Assembly (NCBI GenBank): GCA_023205875.1
Contig: CP060755.1
Coordinates: forward strand, 1,054,001 to 1,118,000
Direction of reading: 5' to 3'
Source: Chloropicon primus
Lineage: Eukaryota > Chlorophyta > Chloropicophyceae > Chloropicales > Chloropicaceae
DNA length: 64,000 nucleotides
The translations under genes and the position numbers were made by a program. This document shows positions 46,086-55,135 of the stretch, piece by piece; positions within the stretch are counted from its first letter, which is position 1, and each line of letters begins with the position of its first letter. Under the pieces are notes generated by a model that saw only the letters and a program-made list of their open reading frames with translations, had not been told where the DNA came from and made no database searches.

Positions 46086-47597
46086 ATGGTGGTGAAGGCG
46101 AAGAGCTTTGTTGGCGTGAAGGGGGTATGCGGCGCCGCGAGGAACCTCGCGTGCAGGAGAGAGGCCGCGAGGGCGGGCTTCGTCGCCCGTCTCGGCAGCA
46201 AGAGTGCGACGAGGAGGAGGAGGACGGAGTGGAGGTGCGAGGCCATCTGCGGGGACGACGACGAGGGGTGCATTCCCGAGCAGGACGGCTCGGTCTTCGT
46301 GCGCGACGACCTCGACACGATCCTCCAGGTCCTGCCGTCGGACTTGAGGGACCCCCTGGCCACGCACCCGGAGAGGGCCAACCTTCTGGAGATCGTGATG
46401 GACTTGGGCAGGAGGCCGAGCGCCAGGTTCCTGGGGGTGGAGCGCGACGAGGTGCTTCGCGAGGAGCCCATCACCTCGGAGGACCTGGAGGCCGCGATGG
46501 ACAAGGTCGGGGCCTTCGGAGGGGACAACAGGGCGGGAATCGCGGGGACCTTGCACCGCATCAGCGCCATTAGGAACAGGACGGGCGGAGTCGTGGGGCT
46601 CACCTGCAGGGTGGGGAGGGCGGTGACCGGCCACGTGGAGATGATCAGGGACCTGCTCGAGGCGGAGAAGCCGTGCTCCATGCTCCTGCTGGGGAGGCCT
46701 GGGGTGGGAAAGACCACGGTGGTGAGGGAGATCGCCCGCGTGCTGGCGGATGAGCTCAACAAGAGGGTCGTCATCGTGGACACCTCGAACGAGATCGGGG
46801 GGGACGGCGACATCCCCCACCCGGCCATAGGAAATGCCAGGAGGATGCAGGTCCCGGACCCATCCAAGCAGCACCACATCATGGTGGAGGCGGTGGAGAA
46901 CCACATGCCTCAAGTCGTGATCATCGACGAGATTGGAACCGAGGCGGAGGCCCTGGCTTGCAGGACGATCGCGGAGAGGGGCGTCATGCTCGTTGGCACG
47001 GCCCACGGCCAGGTGATCGAGAACTTGATGAAGAACCCGACGCTCGCTGACCTCATCGGCGGTATCGGAACGGTCACCCTGAGCGACGAGGAGGCCAGGA
47101 GCAGGGGAACACAGAAGAGCGTCCAGGAGAGGAAGGGCCCGGCGACCTTCCCGCTCCTGATCGAGATGAGGGAGAGGACCGAGTGGATCACCCACTGCGT
47201 GCAGGAGAGCGTGGACGCCTTGCTTCAGGGGGCCCAGCCGTTCGTGGAGATGAGGACCCGAGACAAGGACAGCCTGATCATCGAGAACAGGCTCTATGAT
47301 TCGATCAAGGGCGAGGTCGATGAGGAGCAGGGCAGACTGACCACCAAGGGCTCGGGCTCGGGGAGGAGGAGGCCGAAAGCCAACGGCTCCAGGTCTCCCA
47401 GCTTGGACTGGATCGTGGACGACGAGGTGCAGACGTCGCAGTCTGGAGGCACGAAGAAGAACATGGCCGGGGACTGGGCTTCGGAAAAGGAAGCGCTGCA
47501 GGCCCTCTCCGTCTCCATCCGGCAGAACAATGGAAAGCGGCCACAGACAAGGCAAAAGTACAACATGACCAACAACGGACGATCGAATCGATCCTAA
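46086..47597 (+). CDS. SPD1/Ycf45-like plastid P-loop ATPase
   Basis: The 503-aa intronless protein has a basic N-terminal transit-like leader (VKAKSFVGVKGVCGAARN). An AAA-type domain follows: Walker A LLLGRPGVGKTTVVREIA, then VIVDTSNEIGGDGDIPHPAI, Walker B VVIIDEIGTEAEALACRTIA, and LVGTAHGQVIENLMKNPTLADLIGG split by this comment into two blocks: LVGTAHGQVIENLM and NPTLADLIGG. These are hallmarks of plastid/cyanobacterial Ycf45 (related to stage III sporulation AA ATPases). The plant nuclear homologue is SEEDLING PLASTID DEVELOPMENT 1. The gene is plastid-encoded in some algae. The C terminus is Ser/Arg-rich and disordered. The stop is 40 nt from the ABCA stop. Confidence 0.85.
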   Translation: MVVKAKSFVGVKGVCGAARNLACRREAARAGFVARLGSKSATRRRRTEWRCEAICGDDDEGCIPEQDGSVFVRDDLDTILQVLPSDLRDPLATHPERANLLEIVMDLGRRPSARFLGVERDEVLREEPITSEDLEAAMDKVGAFGGDNRAGIAGTLHRISAIRNRTGGVVGLTCRVGRAVTGHVEMIRDLLEAEKPCSMLLLGRPGVGKTTVVREIARVLADELNKRVVIVDTSNEIGGDGDIPHPAIGNARRMQVPDPSKQHHIMVEAVENHMPQVVIIDEIGTEAEALACRTIAERGVMLVGTAHGQVIENLMKNPTLADLIGGIGTVTLSDEEARSRGTQKSVQERKGPATFPLLIEMRERTEWITHCVQESVDALLQGAQPFVEMRTRDKDSLIIENRLYDSIKGEVDEEQGRLTTKGSGSGRRRPKANGSRSPSLDWIVDDEVQTSQSGGTKKNMAGDWASEKEALQALSVSIRQNNGKRPQTRQKYNMTNNGRSNRS

Positions 47598-47637
47598 CTT
47601 TAATATGGGTGGTGTGGACTCCATCCTTTTTTTTTCT

Positions 47638-50600
47638 TTAATCTAGGACAAACGCGTCCTCCAAACCAAGTTCGCTCAATCGAAAGTCGCTGATGAGCCC
47701 GCTTGCGAGCAGAGTTTGGACTGCCTGGAAGACGCCGCCAAGGTACTTGGGCCTCTCGAGCTCCGAAGCGGGCTCTGGTATCTGACACTGGTGCCAGTCC
47801 GAGCTCGTGGCAACTTGTGAGGCAGTTGGAAACGCTCTGGATAGTATCTCCGCCGCAGGCTCCGTGCGGGCTGCGAGCTTCAAATGCAGTTTCAGGCCCC
47901 GATCGTATTTTCCCTTCAACTGCTTCAGGGTGCTTGGGCGAGAGAGACGTCCGTCACTCAAAACCGCAAGTCGCCTGCAGAGTGCTTCGCATTCCTCCAT
48001 GGAGTGAGAGGACATGACGATGGACTTGTGCCGCGAAGCCTTCCTGATGCAGTTGCAGATGCGTATCTGCCCCTCCGGATCTACGCCCGCGGACGGCTCA
48101 TCCAAAAGCGCGAGCCGAGAAGGCGCCATGAGGGCAATGGCTAGGTTGACTTTTCTCTTGTTCCCTTCGCTCAGGGTGTGCACTCTCTCCGCGCCGTACC
48201 GCTTCAAACCGAGCATACCGAGGTAATTCTCCTTGTCCAATTCATGGGCCTCGCATTCTCCCGCGGAGGTCCACACCTGGGAGTAGAACTGGATGTGCTC
48301 CTGCACTGTCATCCTTGGAAAAAGGCCCCCTGCTTGAGGGCAATACCCCGTGACAAAGCCTTGCTTTTGCAGGAAAAGAGATTCTTCGTTCTCGCCGATT
48401 CGAAGTATGCTGCCCTCGGATGGCTTGAGCGCTCCGGCAAGGAGCTGGAGGATTGTGCTCTTGCCAGACCCGCACGGCCCCACCAAACCCAGGACTCCTT
48501 TCCGTGGCAGACTGAAGTTCAAGTCAAAAAGTCCCTTCTTCTCCTGGCTGCTCTTGAAGCGAAAGTGCAAACCACTCACTCGCAGTATCTTGCCCTCCGA
48601 AAGCGACGACGGCGTCGGTTGCACCGGGGCGCGAGACAGGCCCAAGGACGTCATCCACCGGATGGCCTTGCCCTGCACGAACAACCAGAACACAGCTGAA
48701 TACAGGACGGAGTCTGCAAATGCGTACAGCGTGGTTGGGAGGAGGGACCTGGCTTGCGATCGCCCCAGACTCAAATGGATGCCCTTGAAATTGCTGTCGA
48801 CGACGTCGTAAAAAACTCTTGCTATGCAATATTCAGGGGAAATTGGCACGATCCACCTCAGGACGTCGTTCGCCCTTCCAGCAGCTGCGTGCCCTTGGGA
48901 TTCCAAGACCGTGAGTGAGATCCCCACCTCCAGAAATACTATTCCCACGAACGCCCTCAGAGCAAAAAGGGAACCAAAGCAAAGAAAGTCGCTTCTGAAC
49001 AAGCCCTCGAATATGTAGGACAGGTGTATGATTGCCGGACCCGAACCCAAGATCGCAAGAAACAGACCCAAGATGGCGTCGGACTCCTCGAAAAAGGTCC
49101 GAGAGGGCAAGCAGTACACCACAACAAACACTGCAGCACAAAACACGTAGTACACCAGGAGATCGAAAACGAGCTGGCTGAACCAGTACTGGGACGGCGA
49201 TATCCCCGAAATCCTTTGAATGATCTTGCAATTGTGCATACGTTCCCATGCAGGGTTCACACCAAAGCTCGCGCCGCAGCAGCAGAAGGCCAGCAGAATG
49301 GACGCACTGCTGAAGTTCGTCACGACAGACAGCGTGTGCCAGCCACTTATCGCATTTTCCTCGATCGGCGCGAGAGATACTAGAATTCTGTCCAAGATTG
49401 TCCCATCGACGTAGTCCCTTAAGAACACGTTGTTCAGCTGATTCAGCGCTGCAGGGATCCCATGCAACGCAGTATCGCTCGTCGCAAACTGGTACGTGGT
49501 GACCAAACTCTTTTTCTGCTCGCTTGTAAGCTCTGTCTGGTGTCTCAGCTCGTCATCCGTAAGAATCATTGACGCACACGTCAAAGCCTGCTTGGGGTCC
49601 CCACAGGAAGCATTCACGCCAGGGTGACTCCTCAGAATCTGAGATTGCCAAGCATCCCCAGGACCAAGGGCAACAGGTTCCACGCCCTGCATGCTGTTGG
49701 CACGCAGAGTGGGTTCGATCTGGTCTTGAAGGGTCGCCATTTCAAGCGCGTCGGTCGAAAAGAACTGGAGAGGTTTCCCGGGCCCACCGAGATACGTCCC
49801 ATCCAGTTGTATGCCCCCAGATATGGCCTTGGACAGCAGCACGTTCAGGAGCAGGCTTCCGATGACCACGAAAACTACCGGGATGACCATTGTCGTGATG
49901 ATCAATTGCAAGTTGCGCGAGTAGTTGACGCGGTGTTTCCAGAGCAAAACCCTGAGCGTGGTTCTCGTCGGGGACTGCGCCTTATCGCCCAGAGATCTTT
50001 GAGCTGACTTCTTACGTTTGGTCTTTGGCGCCTCCTGAAGAGTCTTCAGAAAGACGTCGTTCAATGTGGCTCGGCTCACACTCATTCGGTGGGCGATCGA
50101 TCTCTTCCGGATAGTGTCCAGAAATGAAGATATCTGGTTCTTGCACCGTTCAGGCAAGTAAAGGATCATGGACTTTCCAGAAACCAGGTGAGGAATGGAT
50201 TCCCCCGGGAAGTATTCCTCGATCTTCTCCCCGAGAACTGCGTCCTCCTCAGTTGACTTCCCGGACAAGAGTAGTCTGTAGCCCGCCGCGTACTGCTTCT
50301 TGAGGAACGCGCCGGAGCCGTAACAAAGAAGCTCGCCTTTGGACATGATTGCGACTCTATCGCCCAAGGCGTCCGCCTCGTCCATCAAGTGCGTCGTCAT
50401 GAAGATGCTGTTGGAGTCAGCACGGTTCTTCAGGAACTGCCAAACAGTCCTTCTGGAGGCAGAATCCATCCCCGCCGTAGGCTCGTCGAGCAGGATGATC
50501 TGAGGGTTTCCAACGAACGACAAGATCAGGCTGAGCTTCCTCTTTTGGCCACCAGAAAGTCTGCTCGTTGGGGTGGAGAAGCATGGCTCCATGTTTAATG

Positions 50601-52848
50601 CCTCGAGCATTAGAGAAGTCACCCTGCTCTCAGATTTCCGTCTCAGCCCCTTCAGCCTTCGGACGAGAATGACGTGCTCCATCACCGTCAAAGTTGGCCA
50701 CAGAAAGTCCAATTGGTGGCAAATGCCCAAGCTCTTCCTCAACGTTCTCTTTCGGACGGCACAATCCTCCCCCATGATCCTCAACTCACCTGACGTTGGA
50801 GAGAGTGCGCCTCCTAGAATAGACATCAAGGTCGTCTTGCCCGCGCCATTGTGTCCGAGGAGAATAGTGAGATTGTCTTGAAACACTTTCATCGAGAAGT
50901 TCCTCACGGCCCTGTGCTTCCCGTAAGATTTCGATATGTTTTGGAGCTCGAGGGCCGCCACCCTTCTCGCACTAGCCACTTCATAGGCTCCGCCTTCGAC
51001 GTCCACAACAGAATCCGGGCTCCGGTACGTCAATGCCGCCGCATCCAAGCCACCAAAGAAATTTTGACGAAGTCTGGCTGAAATTGCGAAAATACCTCCG
51101 TGATCGTCAATCAGCAGCCCCAATCCCCAGAGACCCGTGCTGAGGGCCACAACAAGGAGCAAGGTGCCACAGCTCAGGTATTCTGACTGGCCATCGTCCA
51201 TAACGCTCGCGTTTATGTTCTCCCACCGAAGACCTGTCTCCAGCTGCTCGAAGTGGGAAAGGGCGACGCTCAGCGCGTACAGGGAGCTTGGGGGAAAGAC
51301 GGAAACGACTAGCCACCACGGGCTGCCGTTTCTCATGATGTTGCACGTGAGCAGCCCGGGAATCCAAAAGACAAGGTAAGCAACCACTGCAGCTATCGAA
51401 GCCAGCACCGAGCTGGAACAGAATGTCGCAATCAGTGCGTTGAACAAGCAGAGTGCCACGAACCACACTACGAACACGAAAAAGACCAGGGATGTGCTGG
51501 CCAAGGGGTAGACGTAGGACAGTACAAGGCTCACGATGCCCGCAAGGAACAGGTAAGGAAGGACGGCAATGGCGCACAGCAGCGCGGAGTACAGCGTCTT
51601 GTTCATCTCCACCAAAGCCGTGTATTTCCGCAGCTTGAGGTGGCGGTCGTACATGAGAAATTGCATTTGCAAGGCGACTGCTGGCACAAAGCTGAAGACG
51701 ATGATGTTGGGATTGACCAGTCCCGAGATCCAGCCCTTGAATGGGTTTGCGTGCGCCGGGGCCGGGTAGGGGCTGTAGTAGGGGACCAAATCCCACGCCA
51801 GCGTTCCGCTGAAGATCTTCGTAACCGCATTGTCCACAGCATTCTGGATGTTTGCAGCCGCGAAGTAATTCTTCCACTTGTCAATCGCGCCAACCGCATC
51901 GACTGCCCAGTTGACGTACTTCTTGTTGAGGTCGGGCACCTTGGCAGCATCGACGTATATGGTGTAGGGATACTCCTCGTAGGACTCCCGTTCCGGTGGC
52001 AAATCTACGACTGCCATGACAGTCCCCGGGTTCGATCTCGCGCTCTCCAGCGCCTCGCCGACGTTTTCGTGCTTCACCAAGATCCCATCCAAGTGGGAAC
52101 GCAGGCACTCGGCATCGTTCAAGCACTCCTCGGCACAAGCGAGCTTTGGAAGGGGAAGAACGTCCTCTGAACTGCTCCACGTCAGCGCCAACCTGTCCAG
52201 GATCTCGTCCAAGTCGTCTGAGTTGCCGTACCATTCCTCGACAGAGCCGTCGAGTTCTTCTGAGGTGAGCTGAGCGCCCGCCCCAGAAAGCTTCTCCTCC
52301 AGCGCGTTCAGGTTGTGGCAAGCCCACACCACGTCGAGGAAAGAGAAGTCGGCTCGTGCGCCGAGGTCGCTCAATCCGAGTATGGCCAGGAATGCCCCTG
52401 GAAAGTGCTTTGAGACGGAGGTGAGGTTCTTCAGGGGGAAATCCGCGCCAGTGGTAGTCTTGCACAGCAGGTATCCCGCGGCCTGGTGAATCACTTCCTC
52501 GGACAACGGAGAATCGTGGCTGACGTAGGCGATCTTCGTGGGCACCCGGAAGCCGCGGCGAGCCCCCTCTGGAATTGACGCCAAGTGCCCGCAGTAGGAT
52601 CCCTCCGACTGGGTCCACCTGATGTCCATGATTTCCCTCGGAGAGTACACCGCCTCCGGGACGACTTGGTGCCCGTCTTTCAGGTCCACAACGAGGCTCG
52701 GGATGTAGCAGCAAAGCATAATCAGCACGGGCAAAAGCAGCTCCAGCACCCCGAACCACCTCATAGAACCCCTCGTCTTCAGCAGAACGCATCCAGTGAC
52801 AACGCCCCAGCATTGTGTCGCGCTCTTGCTCGACGCTCGCGAACTCAT
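47638..52848 (-). CDS. Full-size ABCA-family ABC transporter
   Basis: The 1736-aa intronless protein is a lipid-type ABCA exporter with two halves, each TMD then NBD. The first TM is followed by a large extracytoplasmic domain (about residues 60-420). NBD1 has Walker A GHNGAGKTT, signature LSGGQKRKLSL and Walker B IILLDEPTAGMD. The second TM and extracytoplasmic domain follow. NBD2 has Walker A GPCGSGKST, signature LSEGNKRKVNLA and Walker B LALLDEPSAGVD. The H-loops are MTTHLMDEA and MSSHSMEECE. In NBD2 the signature G at position 3 is E (LSEGN), common in ABCA. The ATG at 52848 (MSSRASSKSATQCW) is the first in frame. It is the largest gene of the window. Confidence 0.93.
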   Translation of the reverse strand: MSSRASSKSATQCWGVVTGCVLLKTRGSMRWFGVLELLLPVLIMLCCYIPSLVVDLKDGHQVVPEAVYSPREIMDIRWTQSEGSYCGHLASIPEGARRGFRVPTKIAYVSHDSPLSEEVIHQAAGYLLCKTTTGADFPLKNLTSVSKHFPGAFLAILGLSDLGARADFSFLDVVWACHNLNALEEKLSGAGAQLTSEELDGSVEEWYGNSDDLDEILDRLALTWSSSEDVLPLPKLACAEECLNDAECLRSHLDGILVKHENVGEALESARSNPGTVMAVVDLPPERESYEEYPYTIYVDAAKVPDLNKKYVNWAVDAVGAIDKWKNYFAAANIQNAVDNAVTKIFSGTLAWDLVPYYSPYPAPAHANPFKGWISGLVNPNIIVFSFVPAVALQMQFLMYDRHLKLRKYTALVEMNKTLYSALLCAIAVLPYLFLAGIVSLVLSYVYPLASTSLVFFVFVVWFVALCLFNALIATFCSSSVLASIAAVVAYLVFWIPGLLTCNIMRNGSPWWLVVSVFPPSSLYALSVALSHFEQLETGLRWENINASVMDDGQSEYLSCGTLLLVVALSTGLWGLGLLIDDHGGIFAISARLRQNFFGGLDAAALTYRSPDSVVDVEGGAYEVASARRVAALELQNISKSYGKHRAVRNFSMKVFQDNLTILLGHNGAGKTTLMSILGGALSPTSGELRIMGEDCAVRKRTLRKSLGICHQLDFLWPTLTVMEHVILVRRLKGLRRKSESRVTSLMLEALNMEPCFSTPTSRLSGGQKRKLSLILSFVGNPQIILLDEPTAGMDSASRRTVWQFLKNRADSNSIFMTTHLMDEADALGDRVAIMSKGELLCYGSGAFLKKQYAAGYRLLLSGKSTEEDAVLGEKIEEYFPGESIPHLVSGKSMILYLPERCKNQISSFLDTIRKRSIAHRMSVSRATLNDVFLKTLQEAPKTKRKKSAQRSLGDKAQSPTRTTLRVLLWKHRVNYSRNLQLIITTMVIPVVFVVIGSLLLNVLLSKAISGGIQLDGTYLGGPGKPLQFFSTDALEMATLQDQIEPTLRANSMQGVEPVALGPGDAWQSQILRSHPGVNASCGDPKQALTCASMILTDDELRHQTELTSEQKKSLVTTYQFATSDTALHGIPAALNQLNNVFLRDYVDGTILDRILVSLAPIEENAISGWHTLSVVTNFSSASILLAFCCCGASFGVNPAWERMHNCKIIQRISGISPSQYWFSQLVFDLLVYYVFCAAVFVVVYCLPSRTFFEESDAILGLFLAILGSGPAIIHLSYIFEGLFRSDFLCFGSLFALRAFVGIVFLEVGISLTVLESQGHAAAGRANDVLRWIVPISPEYCIARVFYDVVDSNFKGIHLSLGRSQARSLLPTTLYAFADSVLYSAVFWLFVQGKAIRWMTSLGLSRAPVQPTPSSLSEGKILRVSGLHFRFKSSQEKKGLFDLNFSLPRKGVLGLVGPCGSGKSTILQLLAGALKPSEGSILRIGENEESLFLQKQGFVTGYCPQAGGLFPRMTVQEHIQFYSQVWTSAGECEAHELDKENYLGMLGLKRYGAERVHTLSEGNKRKVNLAIALMAPSRLALLDEPSAGVDPEGQIRICNCIRKASRHKSIVMSSHSMEECEALCRRLAVLSDGRLSRPSTLKQLKGKYDRGLKLHLKLAARTEPAAEILSRAFPTASQVATSSDWHQCQIPEPASELERPKYLGGVFQAVQTLLASGLISDFRLSELGLEDAFVLD

Positions 52849-53400
52849 ATCGCCCGTCTCCCGCCTTCCCCTCTCGCAAGACCCCCCTCTCACCCGTGTG
52901 CCATAGCGTTACGCGTGTCGCACGAGTCCTCCTCGCGTTCCTACGTTTCCATCCACCTTCTCCGCCACGTTGTCCAGCCCCCGAGTCACGAGTCCTCCTT
53001 CCAGAGGTCCTGCGCAACAAGAACAAGAACAAGAACAAGAACAAGAATCCCTCTCGTCCCGCCTCCTTCCTCGACGACTCGCTCTCTCCGTCTTCCGCTC
53101 CGTCCTCCTCCCCCCCTGCTTCGTAACAGACAGCTGACAGCAAATTTATTTTGATTTGAAAGCAGCTCGAGACGCGGACACCACCTTGCGGCGGGGGATC
53201 CAGACACTTGGGGACCTCTTTGCTTCGCGACGAGGCGGGGACGGGTCGTTGGAGGTCTTGACACCGAAGAGGGCGGTGGCGGGGGATCTTTTCTCTTTTG
53301 GTTTCGGCCCGTGTCGCGCAAAGTGCTTTGGACGGACCGGACGGACGACTCGCAGGGCGCAGTCGTGGACTTGATCGCTAAGAGGTGATAGGTGGTTACG
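52849..53400. promoter_or_regulatory. Divergent intergenic region, ABCA / PRP17
   Basis: This 552-nt region holds an AACAAG/AAGAAC hexamer run (about 53010-53045) on the plus strand and an AT-rich spot (53135-53160). No gene is seen. Confidence 0.5.
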
Positions 53401-55083
53401 ATGGAGTTCCTGGCGCAGTATGGGGACGAGGAGGACGAGGGGGGGAGGGAGGAGGTCGGACCGAAGGTCGTTTCATCGGCGAAGATTGTCGCGGCTCCGG
53501 AGGTCGACACGGTCGGGCTCGCTCTTGCGGAGGACAAAGTGGTGAGGCAGGGGCAGCAGCTGCAGTACCAAGACCCTTCGAAGAGGGTGGTGTACCAGAA
53601 CTTCAAGTACGAGGAGATGTGCGCGCCTCTCGCGGGGCCCTCGAGGGCGTTCGAGTCGAGCGGACTCAACGTGGGGGCGAAGAACCACCCCCTCGGGAAC
53701 GTCCAGGTGGCCCACGTGTCGAGCTACAACTTCGACAAGCAGTTCACGGATTTTCACAGCCAGGGAGGGGCCGTGGACCCGGCCGAGAACAGGCTGGTTT
53801 CCTCGCGGCGGAGCGCGCCCGAGAAGCCGAGGCCAGCGAAGATGGCAAAGGCGGCGAGCGGGGTGCCCACGAGTCGACCTGAGAAGGAGGAGGAGGAGGA
53901 GGAGGAGGAGGAGGACCCCTTCGAGTGGCGGGGAAGCAAGACCCCGTGGAAGGAGAGGACGGTGGAGGCGGCCGAGTACACCGAGGAGCAGAAGAAGATC
54001 CTGGAGGAGCAGGAGAAGAAGAATGCCGTGGAGGCAGAGACGAAGACCGAGCCGGAGAAGAGGGAGGACAAGAGCTTCTTCCACGGCAAGTCGGAGAGGG
54101 ACTACGCGGGTCGGTCTTGGGTCGAGCCGCCGAAGCACCTCAGGAAGGAGAACGACCACTGCTACGTTCCGAAGAGGTGTATTCACACTTGGAATGGGCA
54201 CTCGCAGTGCGTCCAAGCGATTCGGTTCTTCCCCGAGAGCGGCCATCTGCTCCTTTCGGCTGGAATGGACAGCAAGATCAAGATATGGGACGTGAACGAC
54301 ACCGGAAAATGCATGCGGACGTACCTGGGCCACCAAAAGGCGGTCAGGGACATCTGCTTCTCGAACGACGGCAGAAAATTCCTGAGCACGGGTTACGACA
54401 GGAATATCAAACTCTGGGACACGGAGACTGGTCAGGTCATCCGAACCTTGAGCTCTGCCAACATGCTTGGCTACTGCGTCAAGTTCCACCCGGATGACGA
54501 CAAGCAGAACACGGTGCTGGCGGGTTGCAGCAACAAGAAGATCTACCAGTTCGACACGGATAGCGGTGACATTGTACAAGAATATAACGAGCACCTGGGA
54601 GCGGTGAACTCCATCACCTTCGTGGACGAGAACAGGAGATTCGTTTCCACCAGCGACGACAAGACCATGAGAGTGTGGGATTTCGGCATTCCTGTCCAGA
54701 TAAAGTACATCGCGGACCCCACCATGCACTCGATGCCGTCCGTGGCTCTTCACCCCAACGGCAACTTCCTCGTCGCTCAGTCGCTTGACAACAAGGTCGT
54801 GATATGCAGCACGAAGGAGCGTTTCAAGATGAACAGGAAGAGGGTCTTCAAGGGGCACAACAGTGCGGGGTACGCTTGCCAGGTCAACTTCTCGCCCGAT
54901 GGCCGGTTTGTGATATCCGGAGACGCGGAGGGGCGGTGTTTCTTCTGGGACTGGAAGACGAGCAGGGTTTTCAGGAAGATGAAGTGCCACGATGGGGTGT
55001 GCATGGGGGCTGAGTGGCACCCCTTGGAAACGAGCAAGGTGGCGACCTGCGGCTGGGACGGGAAAATAAGGTACTGGGACTGA
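53401..55083 (+). CDS. PRP17: PRP17/CDC40 splicing factor (WD40)
   Basis: PRP17 acts in the second catalytic step of splicing with the NTC group. The 560-aa protein begins MEFLAQYGDEEDEGG and has a conserved N-terminal block (QDPSKRVVYQNFKYEEMCAP, YNFDKQFTDFHSQG). A poly-Glu run follows, coded by GAG repeats (53885-53914). The block SFFHGKSERDYAGRSWVEPP is a PRP17 signature. A seven-blade WD40 propeller follows (CIHTWNGHSQCVQAIRFFPE ... WKTSRVFRKMKCHDGVC), ending WDGKIRYWD. It is intronless and converges with the SAC9-like gene, stop codons 52 nt apart. Cwc2, another NTC-associated factor, is at 5228-6358. Confidence 0.95.
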   Translation: MEFLAQYGDEEDEGGREEVGPKVVSSAKIVAAPEVDTVGLALAEDKVVRQGQQLQYQDPSKRVVYQNFKYEEMCAPLAGPSRAFESSGLNVGAKNHPLGNVQVAHVSSYNFDKQFTDFHSQGGAVDPAENRLVSSRRSAPEKPRPAKMAKAASGVPTSRPEKEEEEEEEEEDPFEWRGSKTPWKERTVEAAEYTEEQKKILEEQEKKNAVEAETKTEPEKREDKSFFHGKSERDYAGRSWVEPPKHLRKENDHCYVPKRCIHTWNGHSQCVQAIRFFPESGHLLLSAGMDSKIKIWDVNDTGKCMRTYLGHQKAVRDICFSNDGRKFLSTGYDRNIKLWDTETGQVIRTLSSANMLGYCVKFHPDDDKQNTVLAGCSNKKIYQFDTDSGDIVQEYNEHLGAVNSITFVDENRRFVSTSDDKTMRVWDFGIPVQIKYIADPTMHSMPSVALHPNGNFLVAQSLDNKVVICSTKERFKMNRKRVFKGHNSAGYACQVNFSPDGRFVISGDAEGRCFFWDWKTSRVFRKMKCHDGVCMGAEWHPLETSKVATCGWDGKIRYWD

Positions 55084-55135
55084 GGTACAAGAGTCATCGT
55101 TGTGTTAAGCAAAATAAAATAAAAATGAAAGTAAT

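Noticed and set aside
46074-47624. Long minus-strand frame opposite the SPD1-like ATPase
   Set aside because: The plus strand carries Walker A and B motifs; the antisense frame is a by-product of GC3 bias.
53473-55020. Long minus-strand frame opposite PRP17
   Set aside because: The plus strand has the PRP17 signature and WD40 blades; no domain is seen in the antisense frame.
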